Source: Triatoma infestans | Lineage: Eukaryota > Arthropoda > Insecta > Hemiptera > Reduviidae | Length of the DNA stretch: 64,000 bases | Direction of reading: 5' to 3' | NCBI GenBank assembly: GCA_011037195.1 | Contig: JAAEAF010014516.1 | Location: 62,001-126,000 of the forward strand | Part shown: positions 1 through 10,733 of the stretch, in pieces | Numbering within the stretch: position 1 is the stretch's first letter | Layout of the letters: the number at the start of each line of letters is the position of its first letter | The notes under the pieces: generated by a model | Seen by the model: only the letters and a program-made list of their open reading frames with translations | What the model was told of the DNA's origin: nothing | Databases searched by the model: none | Translations under genes and position numbers: made by a program

Positions 1-2127
1 CAGGAGATATGCTGAAAGTGCCATTAATTAATGTAAATGCATTGATAAGTTCATTAAAACATGCGAATATTCATATTACCCAGAAACTCGATCATTTTTA
101 CTTGCTCAAACGAACAATGAGAGGTATTTAGGAATAACGATGAGCCATATCTATTTTTCAAGATTTTCCTTTGTTACAAGCATTGTTGAGCACCCTTCTT
201 TGATCTGGAGACCAAGGATGTAAGGATGATGAAAGGACTGATGATGCCATTCAATCCTGCTTGTTAGAATGTTTAACAAGGCGTTGCACTTCATTAGCAC
301 TAACTTTAATACCCTGGAGGTATTAAAGAGTACCTGATTTGCAAGCTGGTTTGCTGTTTTTAAAGAAGAGGCACCTTGGTGAAGAAAGAGGTGAAATCAA
401 AACTGATCATTAGATCTATCTCTTTTAGGCGGATCGTTCTTAATTTTTCGAAGAAATGAGTGAAATTCTTTATGAAAGTGTCCGTAAGACCTACATTTCT
501 CGTGCTATATACTTAGCCAGTTTGTAAGTTGGCGAATTGATTGGACTCACAATAAGCCGTAGGGGATGTATTTTTGGCAGCCTTTAAAGGATTGGACAGT
601 ATGAAGCGGATCACTGTTGGTAGTTCTGAGTTTCACTTCAGGAAGGTGTTATTTAATGAATTGATTTTATTATGAATCATCGAACATTACCTTGATCACC
701 TTCTTTGCTATAGGGCTTAATTTTCCTTTCCTTATTCACGGTTGGCTGGCGCCACCACCACCTTCAGTAATAATGGTGATCATGCAGGTATTCAAGATGC
801 CAGTCAAGCCACGTCCCTCCTATACCAAGGTTCATCGGTTCATTTTCATTAGCTTTCAAGGTGCAACGAGCCCAAAGAGGCCTATTAGGCGAAATGTCAG
901 TTCCCAGCAAACCACTGACGCGGTCTAACCCGTCAGTGTTTTTCAACGTCTAATATGCTAACAACGACGTCATTTCAAGAATTTATTAAGAATGGAATGA
1001 TTATGTTCCTGATGCTATTGATTTCCAAATGTTGACTGCAGTTCAAAAAATATTTTATTGTATATTATTGTTATATTAATTTCAATCATTTTAGCACTAG
1101 CCGTGGTTTAATGCAATGTTAATAAATAAAATAAAATAAATTTGTTTCGCAGGAAAAATCACCTTCTGATAGGTCTTGACCTTCATGGACTATTTGGCCA
1201 GGGATAAGTAACACGCGTTATTTGTTGGTTTCTGAGCGATCGTTTGCAAACTTCTAGCACCACCAGCTCTTTATTTCTCTTGCCGCTTACTAGTCTTCTA
1301 AGTATGGTGAATAGGCGTATTGCAAAAAAAAAAAATGAAAGTGAAAAGAGAAACTTCGAAAATAAAAAGAAGCTAGAAGTGCAATTAGTATGTGTAATTT
1401 TCCGTTTACCAGAGAAAACATTCAGATATTAGAAATAGAATTGTCATTTATTTTGTTGTGACTTTATTTGCTGTTAAAATAGAACTTGTGTTGGCCAAAG
1501 AGGCAGTGGGTTCTTGCACTCGTTCGCCTTCAGATAATCTTATATTATGGATAAACTGGTAAAATGAAAGTCTTTGTAATTTTCGAGTATTACCTTTCCC
1601 CTCACTTTCAACTTCGATGAGAAATATCATTTAGCCCCAGCACTCGTCTTTCACAAACACTTACACCTTCCACCCATCACTTTCCCGCTATTACATTCAT
1701 TTATCAAGCTATTTATCATTTTCTCTAAAACTACATTCTTACATCAATCAGACAATTCGCTTTATTACAAATATTCATGTAAACAGTCTCCCAAAACGCC
1801 AGCTATCAAATTTAATAATCTGACTACTATCACAAATATTTTTTTCACTTACTGAATGATTCTTGATTTAAATTTAAATAAAACGATCTTGGATTTAAAT
1901 GAAATTTGGATATAAAATTTATATATATCATTTTATATATACAATCATTTAGTTTTAAATTTATTACTTTTTTATTTATGTATGTTGTTTGTAGCAAGTT
2001 TATATTTTTTTGGCGCGTCAGCATCTATGGTTGCTTGCGCCCGGATTCTTCGGCTAAATATCTAGTACAAAAGTAAATTTTATTATTTATCAATTAAAAA
2101 AATATTTTTGTATTGCTCTTGTTACAG
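1..2127 (+). other. Intron of the SLC4-type transporter gene
   Basis: No exon of the transporter can be recognised here, although the protein must continue upstream of the exon at 2128. I looked for the preceding conserved segment of SLC4 proteins (the region before the VxTxxMHLFT motif) in all frames and did not find it, so this intron probably runs off the left edge. A short SINE tail lies near 2006-2045. The rest holds A-rich simple sequence around 1120-1140 and 1325-1335 and nothing I can name. Confidence 0.6.
2006..2045 (-). repeat. Tail fragment of tRNA-SINE family 2
   Basis: The stretch with gcgcgtcagcatct near 2011-2027 matches the tail that ends the longer SINE copies at 11700-12005 (minus) and 28950-29115 (plus). 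Only the 3' tail is present, next to a poly-T run that reads as the A-rich end on the minus strand. Confidence 0.5.
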
Positions 2128-2298
2128 GTTCAAACTCTAAAGATGCACTTATTCACATTCATACAACTTCTCTGTCTGGTTCTATTGTGGGTGGTAAAAT
2201 CTTCAGATATATCATTGGCATTTCCATTTTTCCTTATACTTATGGTACCTCTTAGAGCTCAGTTGAGGTTTCTTTTTTCACCTTCAGAACTTAGAGCG
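2128..2298 (+). CDS. SLC4-family anion exchanger, penultimate coding exon
   Basis: This 171-nt exon (57 codons, phase 0 at both ends) is bounded by a ttacag acceptor and a gttagt donor. It encodes the last membrane region of an SLC4 bicarbonate/chloride transporter. The motif [20 protein letters not shown] at the start, followed by [12 protein letters not shown], is the diagnostic C-terminal signature of the family (AE1-AE3 have MHLFTxxQ...LLWxVxSTxAS and TVPLR at the same place). Two hydrophobic helices are visible, then a short [10 protein letters not shown] stretch that leads into the cytoplasmic tail. SLC4 proteins exchange chloride or sodium for bicarbonate at the plasma membrane. The AE subgroup fits best, because both the helix and the short acidic tail resemble it, but the paralogue cannot be decided from this fragment. 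Confidence 0.9.
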
Positions 2299-2546
2299 GT
2301 TAGTATATAATATTTTGTATATTATTTAATCTTTCTAGGTTAATGCATTAGTGATCGCTCAAGTTTAGTGTTTTCTTGAAATAAAATTTATTATTTATAT
2401 GAATTGAAGTAGTTTTCATTACAAATTATTAACAAATTGATTGAATGATTTCTTTATTTCGTTTTTGTTGCATTTACATATATGAAAATTAAATTAAAAA
2501 TTTGTATTCCTTATTTTATAATAATTATTATTATAATTTTTGATAG

Positions 2547-2627
2547 CTGGATAGTGATGAGCCTGATTCTGTTGATGATGGTGAAGAGGAACCGGACTTT
2601 TATGCTGAAGCTCTGCTTCCAGGCTAA
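2547..2627 (+). CDS. SLC4-family anion exchanger, last coding exon
   Basis: The exon follows a tgatag acceptor, keeps phase 0 from the exon ending at 2298, and runs 26 codons to a TAA stop. It starts with LDSDEPDSVDDGEEEPDFY, a very acidic tail in the place where AE proteins carry LDADD or LDANE followed by an acidic run. In AE1 that motif is reported to bind carbonic anhydrase II, so the LDSDE start may play the same part; this is inference. A polyadenylation signal AATAAA at 2788-2793 is 161 nt past the stop. Together with the exon at 2128 this is the 3' end of a gene whose body lies outside the window. Confidence 0.88.
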   Translation: MDSDEPDSVDDGEEEPDFYAEALLPG

Positions 2628-5600
2628 ATTATTTTTACTTCTGTACCATGTTGCTATTGCAACCAAATTCCCCTTGTAACTTATCTGTCTGTTTATCTGT
2701 ATATATTCTCGTACTAATTTTTAAACAAATCATTCCTAATTAGATTGTTATAAAATTAGTTACTTAAAGCTAGATTTTATATATATAAATAAATCTTCCT
2801 GATTTAAAAAGAAAATATTTTAAACAAATAAATAATGATATTTTCTAAAAGTAATTTTAAATTGAAATTATGTTTAATTACAGTTCAATTAAAATGTTAT
2901 GTGATAACATTGTAATTTGTTGTATCAGATTTACTAGTGTTAATGAGTGGGCTGATGGTAGGGTCTTTTTTTGGTTTTTATTTATTTTTTCTTTATAGTC
3001 GTAATCCTCCAAAATTACAGAAAAATTTCTGTGATTTCAGTTAATTTTTTTAAAAATTTAAAAGCAAATTATGCTATAAAAATCTATTTAGTTGATAAAT
3101 AATTGTGCTTTTAAAGTTATTATTTTTGTTTATAATATGGTTAATTTGCACATTAACAATAAGTTGAGTTTCTTTTATACAAATTCAATTCTTTTGAAGA
3201 ACATAATCAATTTTTTAAAAACTATATTACGAAATGTTCTTAAAATTTGTTTGTAAGAATTCTTTTTAATTAAAGGAGGTTATTTGGTACTGGGAAATTA
3301 GATTATTACTATGACAGTGAGAAAATTCTATTTGTGAAATCTTTTCTCAGTGAGAAAAAATGAACAATTCATAAAATAATGGATTTAGAAAGTATAAGAA
3401 TATTGGATAAAAGAAACCACTGAATTATTGACATTTATTAGGGAAATTTAAATTGTTTTGTGATTGGGAGGAGTAACGTTGGATTTCTAGGTCCAGTTCA
3501 GCCGCACCCATTCACTGTAATGGTCAGATCACATTAAATAGAAGGTTGTTATTCTTCATGTAGTTTCTTCATTCCACTCTGAAGAAAATCCTAGTTACAG
3601 CTATTCTATTACTTATAACATTATTCACACAATTGTTTTTTATATAGAATTTATAAAAATTAACTAGAAGCTTTTACTAACAAAATGAATGATGTAATTT
3701 TATGTTTTATATTAAAACATATAAAAATATTACATATATATTATGTATATTTTGATTATATGGGGATAGGGAGGGTTTGAGATTTTTTTGAAAGAACAAA
3801 TTGTTTCATTTCTGAAACACATTTGTTTTGTACGGTGCTAAATGGTGGTAGAGCTGTGAAAATTTGTATTTTCATTAATAGTATTTTTCTTTAATTATAC
3901 ACTATGTTTTGAGTTTAAAAAAAAAGTAATATAGATTTCACTTATATGATTTAATTCAATATTTATTCATTACTTTCATTCAGTATTTTTTTTTCTCTCT
4001 TTTTTCTGCAATATATAATAAAAAAATTCTACAACTTTGACAGGAAAAATCCAAGTTTTTTTCTATTCATTAAAAAAGAAATACTAATTTATACTTTTAA
4101 CAATATTTAGAAAATCTGTATATTCATTATAATATAAACTGGAAAAAATAGTATTAAATTTAAAAATTAACCTGAGGAATGATTTTAGATGGTGTTCCTC
4201 TAGTAACGTCTACATCTTTATCTATCTTCTAAACTAAAGTTGAATTTAGATGAAAATGTTAATTAAAGTTAAAATTCTGTCAATTGTAGCAGCAAAATAT
4301 TCTAATAGATCTATTTTTTACTAATATTAAAATGATTGTAAATTAAGGAGTTTATTGAGTTTCTGGATATAATAAATTATTAAAGATACCAGTCATAATT
4401 TTTTTCAGTTATTTTTTATTTTCTTTTTTTTACAGTTTCTGTATTTTTTAATTTACTTTTTTTTACGTTATGTTTATTTTGCATGAGTTCATTAAATATT
4501 AATTTTTAACACTGTGCCAATTTTTATTATTGTAAATATTAAATTATAATGAGATTCTCATTTTGTGAATGTTTGTCAAAATGGAATGTTGGTTGTAGGG
4601 TAATATTTGTAAATAGATTTCTTATTAGAACAAAAAGCCTGTGATTTAAAGAGAGATACATATTAGATCGTTAACTGAAAGTTCTATTTTTTCCTCGTTT
4701 TTCATACTTTTTGTTTGATTAGAAGAAGAAAAAAAATGCATGTTCCAGAATCTACATTGAAAATATTTAGGTAATGTTACTTGTGAACCTAACATACATT
4801 AAAAACAGTAGATTATATATATTTTTATCAATGTTAATCTAGGCAATTTAGAAAATCATAATGAAGAATTTATTTTAAATAAAAAAATGAAAAGTATCAT
4901 GAATGGCAATATTTAATAACACTGATTGTGATGAATTAGGTTTTTCAATTAAATTGGTTTATAACTTAGTTTATAAGAATAAAATGTTTTGCCTATTCTT
5001 TTTATTTATTTTTGTTTAATTTATTTCCAAGAATATTGATCCTTTACTTTTAATATTTGGAAAGAGAAAAATTGAGAATATGCTTTAGAGATTTATTTAT
5101 TTATTTACATTAGCGGGAAACATAACCCTTTTATAAATGACTATACCTTTCAGCACTGAAGTTGCATAGTCTCTAGCACCAGCTATAGATGGATACAAAT
5201 TAAAACATTCATGGAAAAGGAAAACTAAAAATGACTTTAATATTTTCTTAGTTAAGGTTATTAAAATCATGGAATCCTGTTATATTAATTTCATTTCCCA
5301 ATAGAATACTCGCTCATTTGATAGTTCGGAAACGAAAAGGTAGGGATTCAGAAGGAACAACCTGTAATTCCAGAAACATTTTTGATAGATATTTTTAAAT
5401 TGAGTTTTCATTGAATTACGTTTATTCGGTCTTCTAAAAACGAAAAAAATTATTAACAGAAGGTGTATAGAAAGCAATATATCTCGAAAATGAAAAGTCG
5501 CAACAAATTTAAACTTCCTCACCAAAGGAATATTCCTGTTTTATATATATCATTATCTCCTTCTCTACCGTTTTTTTTTCTCGTTCACTTCCTACCAGAA

Positions 5601-5825
5601 AAGCGTCTCGGTGTTTTATGCAGTGTTACCTGTTTCTTACGCTTCTGCTAATTAATATGTGTTTCATAGCCATCACCGCTTCTGCTCTCTGCTGAATCTT
5701 TTACCGAAATTTTTGTTCCTTTACTCCTTTTCCATCATCTTCCCTTTCATTTATGCGATATTCTCCCAAATACATAAGTATACAAACTTTAAACGCATCT
5801 TCAGTGGCAACTTTCATCTGATTGG
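2628..5825. other. SLC4 3' UTR and AT-rich intergenic sequence
   Basis: No ORF with recognisable content and no clear transposon structure was seen. The sequence is very AT-rich with many short A and T runs. A tract at 3730-3760 is rich in TATA. I see nothing more in it. Confidence 0.5.
2788..2793 (+). promoter_or_regulatory. Polyadenylation signal AATAAA for the SLC4 gene
   Basis: First canonical AATAAA after the stop at 2625-2627, in an AT-rich 3' UTR. Its position fits cleavage near 2810, but AT-rich sequence gives such hexamers by chance. Confidence 0.4.
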
Positions 5826-5882
5826 TAGCTGAATAGAAAGCCCGTCTGAAAAAATAGGCATTACTTTACTCACTTTACTTAT
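5826..5882 (+). repeat. Tail fragment of tRNA-SINE family 1
   Basis: The string gcccgtctgaaaaaataggc at 5840-5859 matches the end of the longer copies at 20386-20575 and 55240-55440 (gcccgcctgaaaaaaaggca and equivalents). The tRNA-like head is missing here. The fragment abuts the 3' end of the LINE remnant that follows on the minus strand. Confidence 0.55.
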
Positions 5883-6130
5883 CTACTTACTTTAAACGGT
5901 GTTTCCCTTCATTTGGGTTGCCGTCAGATCCACTTTTCCAGTCTCCATCGCTCAAACTCCTTCTGGCCAACTCTTCCTCCCATCTTCTTGCCGGTCTGCC
6001 TCTTCTGTTTCTCGGGGGGATCCTTTCAAGATGTCCATACCACACTAGTTTCTTTTTATTTATTCTTTCGTCAATTGTTTCATTTATTTCCATTTTCTTC
6101 CTTAATCTCTATATTCCTAACCTTATCCAT
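5883..6130 (-). mobile_element. LINE 3'-end remnant (endonuclease/RT-type ORF C-terminus)
   Basis: On the minus strand the last residues before the stop at 5887 read KKLVWYGHLERIPPRNRRGR, then PARRWEEELARRSL. Lines of the type 'WYGHLxRMPxxR...RGRPxxRW' close the reverse-transcriptase ORF of many arthropod non-LTR elements. Only about 70 residues survive, so the copy is heavily 5'-truncated. The 3' flank (5850-5885) holds several ttac/actt repeats like the short tandem tails of RTE-type LINEs. Confidence 0.7.
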
Positions 6131-6385
6131 ACTCACTTTACTATATATATATATTTTTTTTTTTTTAGTTTTTAGATCTCTTTAATTAAAATGAGAGAAT
6201 TAAAGTACAATCCAGTTTTCCTGTTTCTTTCTTCTTTTCGAATCATGAAAAGCATTCTATTTTCAACGGGTATAAGTAAACATTTAATAAATTTTGCTAC
6301 TACCACCATTTTTTAGGTTTCCGTGGTCATTTTCATGAAAAACACTAAGAGTTTCTGGGTTGTGACCGCGTTATTGGTTTGCTAG

Positions 6386-6429
6386 AAACCGACGTTTTGC
6401 CCTTTTTGCAATGAGCTTCTTCAGGGTTT
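6386..6429 (-). ncRNA. Decayed hammerhead-like motif (ACGU family)
   Basis: Read on the minus strand, the site has AAACC, then CTGAAGA, a G/C-containing middle, AAAA in place of GAAA, CGTC and GGTTT. AAACC and GGTTT can form stem I, and CTGAAGA matches CUGANGA. The loss of G12 in GAAA would abolish cleavage in a standard hammerhead, so this is a relic. Confidence 0.45.
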
Positions 6430-7130
6430 TTGCACCTTCAAAGCTAACGGGCACTGAACCGTTCACCTGCTACTGATGAATCCTGTAAAAACTAAAAATT
6501 TTAAATTATTGCTTATTTTTTTGGGTGGGCTTTACCAGTCAGGTATGTTTATTTCTTTAGTATGTTAATTCATTTTAATACTCAACTAAGGCCTAGATTA
6601 GGAATCGAACTCAATACTACAATACATACGTGTATGTATATACTATGTACTGTAGTAATGAAATTCGTTTCCTAGTTTTAGGACCAGGAAAGGTAGCAGA
6701 ATATAGCTACACGGTAGGCCGCATGACAACGCTATCAAGAAATACCTACCGCATTAGGTCAGAAATACTAATTTTCGAAATTTGAATAAAGTAACGTCTT
6801 AGGTCCTCCGAGTCAATTTTTGTGGAAATAGTAGCAATTAAATTGAAAATTTTCGAAATAGAAAGATTTTTATATTAACAATCTATATACCTAGTCCTGC
6901 CATAAATACTGATATAAAAGTTCAATCAAGCATTACAAATGTTTTGTTATATATACCGTTACTAATGAGTTGCATTTTGTAGCTTAGTAATAAGGTTTAA
7001 ATGTTAATCAGTCTGAACTTTTCATTCATTTCATTAACATGTAATGGGATGATAAAGAAAATCGTATTGTAATAACTCTTCAAGATAGGCAAAACAATTT
7101 CTTAGCTTTTTAAACACTTTAACCTCCGGG

Positions 7131-7810
7131 TATAGCCTGGAGTTTGTTTATCGTACCATTAATAGATTCAGCGACTATCCCCGTTCCGGCGTCCTCCTAG
7201 ATTTCGATTAAAGCTATGGCAGCCGAGATCAGAAGAAACCTCTTAGGAAACAAAAAATAATGACTCGCGAGTTGGGGATGTCAGAAAGATCTATGTCGAG
7301 ATTGGTAATGATCTAGGGATGGGTGTCTATCCAGATCACACATTAAAGCAAATTATACAGGACTGAGTTCTAAAGTTCTTTCGCAGAGTTACGCACACGG
7401 TCTCCACAGATAATTTGTTTTCTGACGAGAAAAGTTTCAGTATAGAGGACAAATTTAATCTATCAGGGGACAACAGAAATTCTTTTTTGTGAAAAAGATA
7501 TTAAAACCTGTGCGAAGAATAATAGCCAGCTCTCCCAAGATTGGCTAAGGCTGAATGTTCCTGAGTTTATTAGTGCTACAAATTGGGCCTCAGAAAACCC
7601 AGACTCAATCTCCTGGAACAGTACCATACAGTACAAGTAGTGACTATACACTATATAGTCACATCCTGAGAGAATGGCTTGTCATAGATATCATTCAGCC
7701 TGCATTGTAAAAGAGTTTTTGGTTTCCACTGGAAATTCTGTGTAATTCGATCGATGATTGGCCAACGAGACTTAAACCCTGCGTTAAGGTTAGACATGGA
7801 CATTTTGAAT
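7131..7810 (+). pseudogene. Tc1/mariner transposase remnant
   Basis: Pieces of a Tc1-like transposase survive in several frames. The first part reads RKQKIMTRELGMSERSMSRL, like the helix-turn-helix linker. Around 7414 comes LFSDEKSFSIEDKFN, the region of the second catalytic Asp (FSDE). At 7538-7606 comes QDWLRLNVPEFISATNWASE, the segment that in intact relatives reads 'QDWCKANFPDFIPxxEWPPxSPDLNPLD'. Near 7770 a block like RDLNPALRLDMDIL ends it. Stops and frameshifts break the frame throughout, and the third catalytic region is altered (ENPDSIS), so no protein can be made. Terminal repeats were not found. Confidence 0.75.
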
Positions 7811-8297
7811 AATTTTTTTTTAATTGTTCTTGGCGTTGTTGTTCATTCCAAAATTAAAATTTTGTTTCATTTCAAACGTGGGTTTTATCGCCTATTTTCA
7901 ACGTAACATATTTATAGCAGGCCTAGTATAAAAAAAAAATTCATTTTTAATGTAACATTTAAACACAATATATGCAAGAAAGAATATCAAAATATACCCA
8001 AAACAAAACCTAGTTTATGATGTTCGCGAGTTATAGTATTTTTCAGAGAAATGAAGAGAAAAAATTTGAGCTCCTTCAACAGTCTGTGTACTTCTAATAC
8101 AATCATAAATCCTGATATATCAGTTTTTAAAAAACGAAAATGAATGATTTGAATCTGTAGATAGAGACATCTAATGGCAATTTTTGTAAACATCAACAAA
8201 TTAATTCCTGGTAGGTAGGACATCTAGTGACCAACTTTATAACCATACAAAAATTGGGAAATGTTGGTATTTAATTAAAATAAAATATAATAGTATT

Positions 8298-8450
8298 AAA
8301 TCGTCAGCCTTAAAATTACAATGAGATGTTTGTACGGCAATAGCCAGAGCAGTTTTTAAAGAAAAAAAATTTCTTTGTTGCTCTACGTTTCGGGTACCAT
8401 TGGTGCCCTTCTTCAGGAGCTCTTTAGGGTAGGAGAGGAGTGATAAATTC
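8298..8450 (-). mobile_element. Penelope-like element end fragment carrying a hammerhead
   Basis: The block shares with 36676-36770 the order: aaatcgtcag, ccttaaaattaya, a short spacer with a gcaatagccag/gtaatggccag string, the cgtttcggg/gttcggg core, cttcttcaggagctc, and then (directly here, 240 nt later there) tagggtaggagaggag. At 36.7-37.4 kb the same block is followed by a GIY-YIG remnant, which is the endonuclease of Penelope-like elements, so I assign this copy to the same retroelement end. No coding part remains here. Confidence 0.55.
8380..8420 (-). ncRNA. Hammerhead ribozyme motif, type I, core intact
   Basis: On the minus strand: GCTC (stem I), CTGAAGA (matches CUGANGA), a hairpin of the form GGGCACC-AAT-GGTACCC (stem II, one C/A mismatch), GAAA, CG, TA (the UH cleavage dinucleotide), then GAGC, which pairs with the first GCTC. 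Stem III is the self-complementary ACGU with no loop, so cleavage would be expected mainly in a dimeric or multimeric arrangement, as described for the minimal hammerheads of Penelope-like elements. All invariant core positions are present. Confidence 0.7.
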
Positions 8451-8749
8451 AATGACTTCACCACCCTGTACACACTCAGCCTGCGTTCCATCTCAGCTTG
8501 CGTGGGGGTTCAATGAAGGAGTGCAAGGGTAGCAAAAGGAGAAGACCAAAGGGGGTTTACTCTGGCCATATGTGCCATGTTCCCGCCTGTCATCGCCAAG
8601 TAAGTAAGTTGGCTTGAGAATTTAAAGCGGACAGAGTCGCAGTAGGCCGTCTGCCCTATCCCCTTTGCGGTCCATGAACAAGACTAAATATAAATTATAT
8701 TAGTTTTCTTGGCAGCTTAAGAATAGTTTTGAATGTGCCCTGTTAGAAT

Positions 8750-8786
8750 TTATTATTATTATTATTATTGTTATTATTATTATTAA
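8750..8786. repeat. ATT trinucleotide microsatellite
   Basis: About eleven ATT units with one interruption (ttg). Confidence 0.85.
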
Positions 8787-9099
8787 TGGGTGTCCAAAGG
8801 CGCCGCGTTACCTAAGCTAATCTGGCTCTCATCCTCTGGTAAAAACTTCTACTCCTAAGAAGACTCCGGGTAGCGATTACCGTCAGACCGATGATCCAAG
8901 TCTGGAAAACAGTGACCATACCCCTAAAGCCATAAATCTTCCTTGGTCCAACACCTGTAACCAAGCTCCTGCTCCAGACACCAGATTAACAACAAATAAT
9001 GCCATTACTTTACTCATTAGCGCTTTGAGGGGATCCTTTCCCAAACTACTACTACTAATCCTGTAACAAATCTCAAACCCCACTTCTTACTAGTCTCAT

Positions 9100-9700
9100 C
9101 AATGTTGGAGAAAAGAAGTTGGTTCGATTGCTTACCTTGCCCTCAATCTTAATATGACCTCCTCTGAAAGTTCTTATCCACTCTTCTTTGCATCTCATCC
9201 TAAAAACACCTTTCATTGCCTCCCTTACAATCGAGTTTTATAGAGTAATAAGAGCCAATAGTACTTCCAGTTCCAACGCCGAATGGGAGTTGGCCTCATT
9301 GATATTGTACGACCAAACAAGCCAAGTTGCAATCCCCTCAGTATCGTAATGTTTCTCCCTGTCTACATCCCTGGCTTCCCCACAATTGCGGTGTTGCAAT
9401 ATCCTAGTTTTGATTAAATTCTCAAAAATCCAGTGTAAACCTAACGGTCTTGTACCCCAAGTCCTCCCCGCGATTCTCCTGCACTGCCAGAAAATTTTCT
9501 ATGCTTTCTTGCAGACATGCTCCAATTTAATTTATTGTTGAAGAGAACTTCAAGATATTTAATCACATTCCGAAGAATCTAGATTTACTGAGCCCTTCTA
9601 ATTTCCCCATCGTAGTAAACAAAAACTACAGTACTCTTGTCCGGATTTACGGACAAGCCATGCTTCTCACACCAGTTCTCCACGTGTTAGTGTCGACTAC
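9100..9700 (-). pseudogene. Degraded non-LTR reverse transcriptase fragment
   Basis: On the minus strand near 9595-9680 the sequence reads NWCEKHGLSVNPDKSTVVFV followed by YYDGEIRRAQ. This is the segment C-terminal to the RT catalytic site in Jockey/RTE-like LINEs ('GLSVNPxKTxxVxF'). Further downstream on the same strand, around 9430-9480, comes RRIAGRTWGTRPLGLHWIFE and then NLIKTRIL, like the conserved 'WGLxPRxxxWLYxxxxRPIL' block. Stop codons and frame changes separate the blocks. The stretch 8790-9100 may be the rest of the same copy, but I cannot show it. Confidence 0.65.
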
Positions 9701-9803
9701 AATAGATCACTTACCACTCTCAGGTATCAGAAGTTACGATAAGCATTTTAGCGGGATTAAGTTAACAGTTTTTCTTCTCGTATTTGGTAGCGTGCTTTAA
9801 GTA

Positions 9804-10733
9804 ATGAATATTCTAAATTTAGAACTTCTTTATAATTTAAAGTATAAAAGTAGTCAAAGTGAGGATGGTCAGATGGAAGTTTTGCGGTTTTGTATGGATG
9901 TAGGTTTAATTGCTAATACATATGAATGTCCAAAGTGTAAAAGACAAATGACTTTAACTAAAAGGAACAGTTCGGTAGATAAGTATGAATGGCGATGTCA
10001 AGTTTCTGGTGATCATTTGATGAGAAGAAGTGTGTGTAAAGGTTCATGGTTTGAAATGAGTAAAATTAGTATGATCAATGTGTTACAGATGACTGAGTTT
10101 TTTGTATTGAAGCGTAAGCAGTGTGATATTCAGTTCGAATTGGGGTTAAGTAAACATTCTGTGTGTGACTGGCGAAGTTTTTTCAGAGAGGTGTGCATGG
10201 ATGTAGTTGTGAATGAGAGTAGTATGCTTGGGGGATATGGAAAAATTGTAGAAATTGATGAAAGCAAGTTTGGCAAAAGGAAGTTTAATAGAGGGAAACG
10301 TGTGGAAGGTAAATGGGTGTTTGGTGGAGTTGAAAGAGGATCGAATAAATGTTTTTTTAAAGTGGTTGAAAGGAGAGATAAAAGTACGCTATTAAATTTA
10401 ATTAAAACTTTTATACATCCGGGAACTACCATCTACTCGGACTGCTGGAAAGCATATGAATGCTTAGAAGATGAGGGGTTCATTCATTTGCGAGTCAATC
10501 ACTCCATAAATTTCAAAAATCCAGACACTGGTGTACATACAAATAGCATTGAAGGAACGTGGAATTCAATTAAAAGTCAACTTCCCACAAGGACCGTCAC
10601 TGACCAATTCGATGCCTATTTAGGCGAATATATGTGGTATCGAAGTCATTCACATTGTGAAGATCCGATGCGGGCATTCTTAAAAGGAGTTGCTCAAGTC
10701 TACAAGCCTCTTCATAGAGACGATCCTAATTAA
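9804..10733 (+). CDS. Merlin-type (ISXO2/IS1595-like) DDE transposase, intact ORF
   Basis: An uninterrupted 309-codon ORF (a second ATG at 9873 gives a 286-residue version that also keeps every domain). Residues 42-65 form a zinc-binding CPxC...WRC start typical of ISXO2-like transposases. The catalytic triad is readable as D152 in EIDESKFGKRKFNRGKR, D213 in IYSDCWKAYE and E250 in HTNSIEGTWNSIK; GKWVFGGVER lies between the first two. These motifs are diagnostic of Merlin, the eukaryotic relative of IS1016, which moves by cut-and-paste. The lack of any stop or shift sets it apart from all other transposon genes in the window, so it is recent or under selection. I did not find terminal inverted repeats, so a host-domesticated copy cannot be excluded. 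AATAAA occurs near 10844. Confidence 0.9.
   Translation: MNILNLELLYNLKYKSSQSEDGQMEVLRFCMDVGLIANTYECPKCKRQMTLTKRNSSVDKYEWRCQVSGDHLMRRSVCKGSWFEMSKISMINVLQMTEFFVLKRKQCDIQFELGLSKHSVCDWRSFFREVCMDVVVNESSMLGGYGKIVEIDESKFGKRKFNRGKRVEGKWVFGGVERGSNKCFFKVVERRDKSTLLNLIKTFIHPGTTIYSDCWKAYECLEDEGFIHLRVNHSINFKNPDTGVHTNSIEGTWNSIKSQLPTRTVTDQFDAYLGEYMWYRSHSHCEDPMRAFLKGVAQVYKPLHRDDPN

Noticed and set aside
10130..10432. Minus-strand open frame of 100 codons
   Set aside because: It is the antisense shadow of the Merlin transposase.
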